Of a stretch of DNA of 20,808 nucleotides, positions 16,089-20,808 are shown piece after piece. A program made the position numbers and the translations under genes. Under the pieces are notes generated by a model, which saw only the letters and a list, made by a program, of their open reading frames with translations, was not told the origin of the DNA and ran no database searches. Origin of the DNA: Phycisphaeraceae bacterium (lineage in GTDB: Bacteria > Planctomycetota > Phycisphaerae > Phycisphaerales > Phycisphaeraceae); assembly GCA_003552605.1 (NCBI GenBank), contig PUNN01000181.1, forward strand, positions 1 through 20,808, in the 5' to 3' direction. How positions within the stretch are numbered: position 1 is the stretch's first letter; every line of letters begins with the position of its first letter.

Positions 16089-17270
16089 TCAGCCGGCGAT
16101 CTGATCGAGGGCATCGATCAGTCCATCGAGTTCTTCGGTCGTGTTGAACACGCCCGGGCTGATGCGAACGGTGCCACCGGGAAAAGTGCCGAGATGACGA
16201 TGGGCATAGGGCGCACAGTGCAGGCCCGGCCGCACTGCTGTTTCGAAGCTGTCATCGAGGATCGAGCCGACATCGCCCGGTTCGTACTCGAGCAGGTTCA
16301 GCGAGAGCGTACCCACGCGGCGGGATGCATCACCACAGCCGTAGACGCGGAAACGCGAGTCATCGGTGAATCGGTCGATCAGCTTCTGAACCATCTGCTG
16401 TTCATGGGCGAGCATCGCCGCGGGATCGTGCTCGAGCACGTAGTCGATCGCCGCACCGAGCCCGGCCACCCCCACCGTGTTGGGCGTGCCGCCTTCGAGG
16501 TAATAGGGGAACAGCGCCGGCTGGACAGGTGTGGATGAATCACCGCCCGTGCCACCTTCGCGCCAGGGCCGCAGGCCGGCGGCGCTGTGTTCAGCCGGTT
16601 CGGGCACGCGCTCGCCGACGTACAGCCCACCCGTTCCCGTCGGCCCAAGCAGCGACTTGTGCCCCGGAAAGGCGAGCAGGTCAACCTTCATCGCCTCGAT
16701 GTCGATGGGTGCGGCACCGATCGTCTGTGCGGCATCAAGCAGAAACAACAGGTCGTGCTCACGTGCGATCGCACCGATGGCGGCCGCATCCTGGATGGTG
16801 CCGAGCACGTTCGAGGCATGGGTGGTCGCGATCAGCTTCGTCGTCGGGCCGATCGCCTTGCGGATCGCCTCGGGATCGACAAAGCCCTCATCATCGCACG
16901 GCACGCGGCTGAGGCTGATGCGGCCGCTGTCCGCCATCGCTTGAAGCGGCCGGCTGACCGAGTTGTGCTCGAGGACGGTGGTGATCACATGCGTATCGTC
17001 AGCCGTAGTCGTTGGATGGATCACACCCTTGATGGCCATGTTGATCGCATCGGTGCAGTTCATTGCAAAGATCAGCCGCCGCGGGTCACTGCCGTTGACC
17101 ATGCGGGTGAGTTTGAGCCGCACATCATCGAGCATCTTCTCCGCCGCCACGGCCATGCGATGCCCGGCGCGGCCGGGGTTGGCCGCATCGTTTGCCAGAA
17201 ACGCGCTCATCGCCTCGGCGACGCCGGGCGCCTTGGGAAAACTGGTTGCCGCATTGTCGAAGTAGATCAT
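16089..17270 (-). CDS. Class-V cysteine desulfurase (SufS/Csd-like)
   Basis: This is a 393-residue PLP enzyme that removes sulfur from cysteine, leaving a persulfide on its own catalytic cysteine for use by acceptors. It begins MIYFDNAATSFPKAP, the hallmark start of a small Csd-like family. Other landmarks are GRAGHR at about 33-38, EHNS with His102 stacking on PLP, THASNVLG at about 150-157, LLDAAQ with Asp179, the PLP lysine Lys205 in FPGHK, and the sulfur-carrying Cys352 in GLHCAP followed by GTVRISPGVFNT (about 366-377). The full family length is present. It is downstream of the E1/NIL/sulfur-carrier genes on the same strand, 71 bp from the DinB gene, so it is a plausible persulfide source for carrier thiocarboxylation. 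Iron-sulfur or tRNA-thiolation roles cannot be excluded; no SufBCD or IscU is nearby. Confidence 0.93.
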   Translation of the reverse strand: MIYFDNAATSFPKAPGVAEAMSAFLANDAANPGRAGHRMAVAAEKMLDDVRLKLTRMVNGSDPRRLIFAMNCTDAINMAIKGVIHPTTTADDTHVITTVLEHNSVSRPLQAMADSGRISLSRVPCDDEGFVDPEAIRKAIGPTTKLIATTHASNVLGTIQDAAAIGAIAREHDLLFLLDAAQTIGAAPIDIEAMKVDLLAFPGHKSLLGPTGTGGLYVGERVPEPAEHSAAGLRPWREGGTGGDSSTPVQPALFPYYLEGGTPNTVGVAGLGAAIDYVLEHDPAAMLAHEQQMVQKLIDRFTDDSRFRVYGCGDASRRVGTLSLNLLEYEPGDVGSILDDSFETAVRPGLHCAPYAHRHLGTFPGGTVRISPGVFNTTEELDGLIDALDQIAG

Positions 17271-17278
17271 CGCACTTT

Positions 17279-17295
17279 CCGGCCGCGCAGGCCGG
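17279..17295 (-). promoter_or_regulatory. Intercistronic GC hairpin before the cysteine desulfurase
   Basis: CCGGCC (17279-17284) and GGCCGG (17290-17295) pair across a 5-nt loop, ending about 8 nt before ATG 17270. The last bases of the stem border the weak GGAAAG ribosome site. It might tune translation or mark an RNA-processing point; there is no U-tract. Confidence 0.3.
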
Positions 17296-17341
17296 TCCTT
17301 TCATCATCATGCTCGCCGCCAGGGTGACCGCGCCGCCGGCA

Positions 17342-17827
17342 TCAGAACAGCGGTGCGCGCCCCTTCGCCCGCCGCCAGGCCGAGAGTTGGCCGAGATGGC
17401 TCGCCTCGTGGGCGGTGGCCATGAAGAACACCGCATCGCCAACCGTCGGCATCATCTCGCGAAGTTCCTCGATGGGCACGGGGGCGGCAAGCGCCTCGTC
17501 CGTGGCAGACCCGAGTGATTCCACCATCGCCTGGTGACTGGCCTGATAGGCCTCGAGCAGCGTCTGCTTGTCCGGAAAATCGGCCGGATCAGCACTCAAC
17601 TTCGAGCCGTGCCCGAAGCGCTCGTTCCACCCTTCGGGTACGGGCGGGCTGCCGCCGAGCAGACTCACCACGTGGCCGGCACTGACAGTGAGGTGAGCGA
17701 GTATCCATGCCGGGTGATTCATCCCCGGCTGGGGCTGTTCGACCATCTCCGCCTGCTCGATATCCGCCACGAGTTCACCGAGGTACCCGCGATTGAGCTT
17801 CGCGGCGTGCTGGAGGTAGTTCAGCAT
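17342..17827 (-). CDS. DinB/YfiT-family putative metalloenzyme
   Basis: This is a 161-residue four-helix-bundle protein of the DinB superfamily. The three predicted metal-binding histidines are present: His45 in PAWILAHL, and His140 and His144 in ATAHEASHLGQLSAWRR. These proteins bind a divalent metal, and several characterised members are thiol-dependent S-transferases or isomerases acting on bacillithiol or mycothiol. The substrate here is unknown. It has AAGGAG 6 nt before its start. It lies between the E1-like gene (65 bp upstream) and the cysteine desulfurase (71 bp downstream) on the same strand, so co-expression with the sulfur genes is likely. Whether it acts on a thiol of that pathway is inference; a chance neighbour is also possible. 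Confidence 0.9.
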   Translation of the reverse strand: MLNYLQHAAKLNRGYLGELVADIEQAEMVEQPQPGMNHPAWILAHLTVSAGHVVSLLGGSPPVPEGWNERFGHGSKLSADPADFPDKQTLLEAYQASHQAMVESLGSATDEALAAPVPIEELREMMPTVGDAVFFMATAHEASHLGQLSAWRRAKGRAPLF

Positions 17828-17892
17828 GTCCGGCTCCTTGTCTGTTGATCACCTTCGTTTCATTCAACGGGCGAGGCCACGGGGGCCGCCGC

Positions 17893-19005
17893 TCAGGCAC
17901 CGATGTACTTGGCATAGATGCCACGCGCCCGCGCCGGCTGCTTCGTCCCCTTGATAATCGCCCGGCCATCATTGAAAAGCGTCAACTCAAACGGCTCATT
18001 CATATCCGTGATCTGCGCCCGGAGCATGAAGTTGTTGAGCTTCACTTCACCGTGTGAGCGCAGCCGCGCGGCGATGTGCTCGAAGTTGAGCCTGTTCTCA
18101 CCGGCGCCTGTCAGTTGCACCGCATCGCGGCCGCAGAGGGTCGTGGTGCCGCCGGCATACTGCCCGGCAAGCCATTCGAAGCTGCGCCCCCGGCAACAGA
18201 TGCAGTTGCCCACCTCGTAGGCGCGGGCCACCTTGAGCTGGCGCGTGGTGTTGGCCCACGTGTCGATCGACAGCAGTGTCGGGTTCACCACCTCATATTC
18301 ACCGAGCAGAATCTTCAGCGCCTCGACCACCTCGTAGTTGGCCACGATTGACACCACCGGCCCGAGCACGCCCGTGGTGTCACACGTCGGGTTCATGCCC
18401 GGCGGCGGGGCCTGCTCAAAGATGCAGCGCAGGCACGGTGTGGCGCGGCCCGCCTTTTCCCATGGCGAATCGCCCGATTCGGTATGCGGCAGGATCGCGT
18501 AGCACATGCCCACCGTGCCCACGGCACCGCCGTAGACATAGGGGATGCCATGCTTGACGGCGACTTCGTTGGCAAGAAAGCGGGTCTCGAAGTTGTCCAG
18601 GCCATCGACGATGCAGTCAACCGGCCCGTGCTCACCGGTGGCGGCGAGGCGCTCGATGTTGGTGTGGTTGATATCTTCAATGACGGCGGTGACACGGACC
18701 TGGCTGTTGATCCTGGCGATCTTCCGACGCGCCGCCTCCGCCTTCGGAAGCGAGTCTTCGACATCCTGTTCATCAAACAGGATCTGGCGCTGGAGGTTGG
18801 TCAGCTCAATGAAGTCGCGGTCGACAATCACCAGGTGGCCGACGCCGGCCCGTGCGAGCATGTTCGCGGCCACGGTGCCCAGGGCGCCGCAGCCGAGCAC
18901 CAGCACGGTTGACTCGGCGAGGCGTTTCTGCCCCGCCTCACCGAAGCCGGGCAACAGCATCTGGCGGTGATACCGGTCAAGGCTTTGAGGGTCGGGTGTA
19001 TCCAT
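17893..19005 (-). CDS. ThiF/MoeB-family E1-like sulfur-carrier activating enzyme
   Basis: This is a 370-residue adenylyltransferase that would activate the C-terminal glycine of a ubiquitin-fold sulfur carrier with ATP, preparing it for thiocarboxylation. The N-terminus RYHRQMLLPGFGEAGQKRL (about 11-29) is typical of MoeB/ThiF. The nucleotide loop is GCGALG (38-43), with DRDFIELTNLQRQ (62-74) and DGLDNFETR (134-142). Two CxxC pairs, C191/C194 and C268/C271, fit the structural zinc site, and Cys208 in CDTTG is the usual active-site cysteine. After about residue 275 there is no rhodanese domain. Instead a roughly 95-residue domain ends FNDGRAIIKGT and ARGIYAKYIG. It is 51 bp downstream of the NIL gene and two genes below the carrier, its obvious partner. 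MoeB, ThiF and CysO/Hcy-type roles share this sequence, and the neighbours favour the last. Confidence 0.9.
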   Translation of the reverse strand: MDTPDPQSLDRYHRQMLLPGFGEAGQKRLAESTVLVLGCGALGTVAANMLARAGVGHLVIVDRDFIELTNLQRQILFDEQDVEDSLPKAEAARRKIARINSQVRVTAVIEDINHTNIERLAATGEHGPVDCIVDGLDNFETRFLANEVAVKHGIPYVYGGAVGTVGMCYAILPHTESGDSPWEKAGRATPCLRCIFEQAPPPGMNPTCDTTGVLGPVVSIVANYEVVEALKILLGEYEVVNPTLLSIDTWANTTRQLKVARAYEVGNCICCRGRSFEWLAGQYAGGTTTLCGRDAVQLTGAGENRLNFEHIAARLRSHGEVKLNNFMLRAQITDMNEPFELTLFNDGRAIIKGTKQPARARGIYAKYIGA

Positions 19006-19056
19006 GAGAGGCTCAACTCAGCATGCGGGGGGTACAGGCGGCAGGTCACGCTCCGG

Positions 19057-19311
19057 TCATGGGCCGACGAGGCTGCCGCCTTCAACAGGGTCCACGCGGA
19101 CGCCCATCTCCTCGAGACGGGCGATGGCCGCTTCGATGCGCTCGGGTTCTCCCTCGAACTGAAGCGCCATGATGCCGATGGCCTTGCTGACACTGGCCTG
19201 GCGGATGTCAAACACCACATCGGGGTATTCATGCGACATCCGCCATACGCACGGCTCATCCTGGCAGCCCCCTTCAAAGGTCAGCCAGCATCGACGTCGG
19301 GTCTTGCTCAT
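19057..19311 (-). CDS. NIL-domain protein
   Basis: This is an 84-residue stand-alone NIL domain, a ferredoxin-like fold found on methionine transporter ATPases and in proteins tied to sulfur amino-acid synthesis. The conserved second half is DIRQASVSKAIGIMALQFEGEPERIEAAI (about 42-70) and EEMGVRVDP. Three cysteines near the N-terminus (C8, C16, C21) are atypical of the transporter domains and might bind metal or carry sulfur. I start at ATG 19311, which has AGGAG 8 nt upstream, rather than at the in-frame codon at 19332, which lacks a site. It sits between the sulfur carrier (53 bp) and the E1-like gene (51 bp). A regulatory, methionine-sensing or sulfur-handling role are all possible; sequence alone does not decide. 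Confidence 0.88.
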   Translation of the reverse strand: MSKTRRRCWLTFEGGCQDEPCVWRMSHEYPDVVFDIRQASVSKAIGIMALQFEGEPERIEAAIARLEEMGVRVDPVEGGSLVGP

Positions 19312-19319
19312 CGCTCTTG

Positions 19320-19324
19320 CTCCT
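19320..19324 (-). promoter_or_regulatory. Shine-Dalgarno site deciding the NIL start
   Basis: Minus-strand AGGAG ends 8 nt before ATG 19311. It makes the 84-residue protein far more likely than the 91-residue version starting at 19332. Confidence 0.6.
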
Positions 19325-19364
19325 GCCGCCACGGTCGCGGCTATTCTGGAAAAAGGTCCACGGA

Positions 19365-19643
19365 TCAGCCGCCTGCGATGGCCGGCACGATGGCCAGTTC
19401 ATCGCCCGGCTTGACCTTCGTCTCGAGCTGATCGAGGAACCGGATGTCTTCATCGTTGAGGTACAGGTTGATGAAGCGGTTGACTTCGTTCTCGTTCTTG
19501 AACAGCCGCTTGCCGAGGTCGGGATACTGCTGGCAGAGACCGTCAAGCACCTGCCTGACACTCTCACCTTCGACCTCGAGCATCTCATGATCGCCCGCCT
19601 GCGGGCGCAGGGCGGTGGGAATCTGAACGGTAATGGCTGACAT
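19365..19643 (-). CDS. MoaD/ThiS-family sulfur carrier protein, CysO-like
   Basis: This is a 92-residue ubiquitin-fold protein ending exactly in Gly-Gly (IVPAIAGG). That tail is adenylated and converted to a thiocarboxylate in functional sulfur carriers. The overall pattern is closest to mycobacterial CysO: an opening like SAITVQIPTALRPQAG, the middle VNRFINLYLNDEDIRFLDQL (about 54-73) and the end GDELAIVPAIAGG (about 80-92). CysO delivers sulfide to O-phosphoserine for cysteine synthesis; related carriers serve homocysteine, thiamin or molybdopterin. No moaE, thiG, cysM or Mec-type protease is in the window. AGGAG lies 8 nt before its ATG. It lies 140 bp after a threonine synthase and ahead of NIL and E1-like genes. 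The carrier role is firm; the final product is inferred. Confidence 0.93.
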   Translation of the reverse strand: MSAITVQIPTALRPQAGDHEMLEVEGESVRQVLDGLCQQYPDLGKRLFKNENEVNRFINLYLNDEDIRFLDQLETKVKPGDELAIVPAIAGG

Positions 19644-19674
19644 TGTGAATGCTCCTCTCTGGTAAGGTTGCTGC

Positions 19675-19696
19675 CCCCGTGCAATTGTTCACGGGG
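19675..19696 (-). promoter_or_regulatory. Hairpin in the leader of the sulfur-carrier gene
   Basis: CCCCGTG (19675-19681) pairs with CACGGGG (19690-19696) around an 8-nt loop, about 32 nt before the carrier ATG. There is no U-tract. It may be a leader element or part of a processing site between thrC and the carrier gene. Confidence 0.35.
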
Positions 19697-19731
19697 ACCA
19701 TGGTGCCCCCGGCAGACACACGGCGCGGGAT

Positions 19732-19762
19732 GCCACCCGGCCCGGCCGGGCCGGATGGTGGC
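19732..19762 (-). terminator. Strong GC hairpin just after thrC (terminator-like, no U-tract)
   Basis: A 16-bp perfect palindrome (CGGCCCGGCCGGGCCG, 19738-19753) is extended by GCCACC (19732-19737) pairing with GGTGGC (19757-19762), with a 3-nt bulge. It begins 21 nt after the thrC stop. A stem of about 12-14 GC pairs is enough to slow polymerase or protect a 3' end. The missing U-tract means partial termination or RNA processing is as likely as full termination. Confidence 0.5.
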
Positions 19763-19783
19763 CCTGCGGCGTGGCGGTCGATC

Positions 19784-20808
19784 TTACACCGTCGGCACCG
19801 CTGGTGCCCCCTGGGCCTTGCCCCCTGTCGGCGCCGCACCGGCACCGCCGCTGAGCCGCCCGACCACCTCATCGAATTCACCGATCTTCGCCGCGATGAC
19901 AGGCGCCTCGGTGAACTGGCCCTGCATCACCTCGATCGTCTTGAGGCCGTTGCCGGTCACACACACGCAGATCGGCTCATCGCGCGGGATCACCCCCGCC
20001 TCGATCAGCCGGATAGCGCTGGCAAGCGTCGTGCCCCCGGCCGGCTCGGTGAAGATGCCCTCGGTCCGCGCCAGCAGCTTGACCGCATCGAGGATGGCCG
20101 GGTCCTCCACGCTCGCCGCCGCGCCGCCGGACTCCTGAACAATGCGGATGACGTAGTAACCATCCGCCGGATTGCCGATGGCGATACTGCGGGCGATGGT
20201 ATCGGGCTTCTGCGGGTGGAAGATATCCTCGTTCGCCTCGATCGCCTTGACCACCGGGTCGCAGCCGGCGGCCTGCGCCGCATACAACTTCGGCTGATTG
20301 TCCTCGACGAGGCCGAGCCGGATCAGTTCCTGGTAGGACTTCCAGACCTTGGGCAGAATCGTTCCACCGGCCACGGGCACAACGGTGTGCCGCGGCAGGC
20401 GCCAGCCCATCTGCTCGGCGATCTCGAAGCCGTGGGTCTTGGCCCCTTCAGTGTAGAACGGCCGCAGGTTCACGTTCACGATCGCCCAGCGGTACTTATC
20501 CGCAATCTGCGAGCAGAGCCGGTTGACATCATCGTAGTTGCCGCGGATGCGCACCATGTGCGGGCCGAAGACACGCGAGCCGACGATCTTCCCCTCCTCG
20601 AGATCATCCGGCACCATCACGAAGGCCTCGAGCCCCGCCCCGGCCGCATGGGCCGCGACACTGTGCGCGAGATTCCCCGTCGAGGCGCAGCCGACGGTGT
20701 CGAAGCCGAACTCAATCGCCTTGGTCAAGGCCACCGCGACAACGCGATCCTTGTAGGAGAAGGTGGGGTAGTTGGTCGAATCATCCTTGATGTACAGTTC
20801 GCGTACGC
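19784..20808 (-). CDS. thrC: Threonine synthase (PLP-dependent), N-terminus cut by window edge
   Basis: The visible 340 residues are the C-terminal three quarters of a fold-type II PLP enzyme. Threonine synthase converts O-phospho-L-homoserine to threonine. The PLP lysine is in TFSYKDRVVAVAL, about 19 residues into the fragment and preceded by LYIKDDSTN, the ThrC-specific version of this motif. ASTGNLAHS and VPVAGGTILPKVWKSYQEL are also typical of ThrC, the second being the phosphate-binding glycine loop. ITEP-like FTEPAGGTTLASAIRL and CVTGNGLKT close the domain. About 90-110 N-terminal residues lie beyond 20808. The C-terminal tail is Gly/Ala/Pro-rich and probably disordered. It precedes a sulfur carrier, a NIL protein and an E1-like enzyme on the same strand. 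A role with sulfide instead of water as nucleophile is possible, but plain threonine synthesis is the default reading. Confidence 0.9.
   Translation of the reverse strand, partial: VRELYIKDDSTNYPTFSYKDRVVAVALTKAIEFGFDTVGCASTGNLAHSVAAHAAGAGLEAFVMVPDDLEEGKIVGSRVFGPHMVRIRGNYDDVNRLCSQIADKYRWAIVNVNLRPFYTEGAKTHGFEIAEQMGWRLPRHTVVPVAGGTILPKVWKSYQELIRLGLVEDNQPKLYAAQAAGCDPVVKAIEANEDIFHPQKPDTIARSIAIGNPADGYYVIRIVQESGGAAASVEDPAILDAVKLLARTEGIFTEPAGGTTLASAIRLIEAGVIPRDEPICVCVTGNGLKTIEVMQGQFTEAPVIAAKIGEFDEVVGRLSGGAGAAPTGGKAQGAPAVPTV

Noticed and set aside
1..20808. CRISPR arrays, tRNA/rRNA genes, insertion sequences or phage genes
   Set aside because: No regularly spaced repeats of 25-40 bp, no cloverleaf-like sequence with a TTCGA-type T-arm in context, and no transposase, integrase or phage protein motif was found. 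GTTCGA at 1141-1146 has no acceptor or anticodon arms around it.
1..20808. Frequent CTCGAG palindromes
   Set aside because: They fall mostly in reading frames as Leu-Glu (CTC GAG) in proteins rich in that pair, so codon preference explains them.

Overview
The window is a GC-rich stretch of bacterial chromosome. The gene content suggests a Gram-negative-type planctomycete, most likely of the Phycisphaerae/Phycisphaerales group. The evidence is a GH10 xylanase of the style common in planctomycetes, a DUF2760/Hsp70/Hsp70-DUF3731 cluster, a GT9 glycosyltransferase, an AsmA-like envelope protein and start codons with purine-rich Shine-Dalgarno sites. This lineage call is inference from protein style, not a database result. 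I see no tRNA, rRNA, CRISPR array, insertion sequence, phage or plasmid gene.

Layout. Positions 1-996 (minus) hold most of a GT9 heptosyltransferase-like gene that runs off the left edge. Diverging from it is a membrane-anchored PpiD/SurA-like protein (1182-3422, plus). A small stand-alone tRNA-binding (MetRS-beta/CsaA-like) protein follows (3592-3942, minus). The only long non-coding gap (3943-4375) contains a striking G-run tract. Next come a giant AsmA-like protein (4376-8269, plus), a GH10 endo-xylanase (8305-9708, minus) and an unrecognised membrane-anchored coiled-coil protein (9905-10576, plus).

From 10615 to the right edge every gene lies on the minus strand, in two functional blocks. 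In transcription order the first block is a threonine synthase (cut by the right edge), a CysO/MoaD-like sulfur carrier ending in Gly-Gly, a NIL-domain protein, a MoeB/ThiF-type E1 activating enzyme, a DinB-family protein and a class-V cysteine desulfurase. Together these could make and use a protein thiocarboxylate as the sulfide donor for amino-acid biosynthesis. The second block, behind its own putative promoter, is DUF2760 protein, Hsp70 and Hsp70-DUF3731. Its genes are tightly coupled: a 2-nt gap, then a 4-base GTGA overlap. It looks like a dedicated chaperone machine of unknown client.

The best candidates for something undescribed are three. (1) The sulfur-carrier/NIL/E1/threonine-synthase/desulfurase cluster has no visible deconjugating protease. 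(2) The two-Hsp70 operon lacks J-protein and GrpE genes in the window. (3) A family of related CCGG-rich short-period tracts occurs once between genes and twice inside unrelated coding sequences on opposite strands, where it is read in frame as Gly-X-Y.
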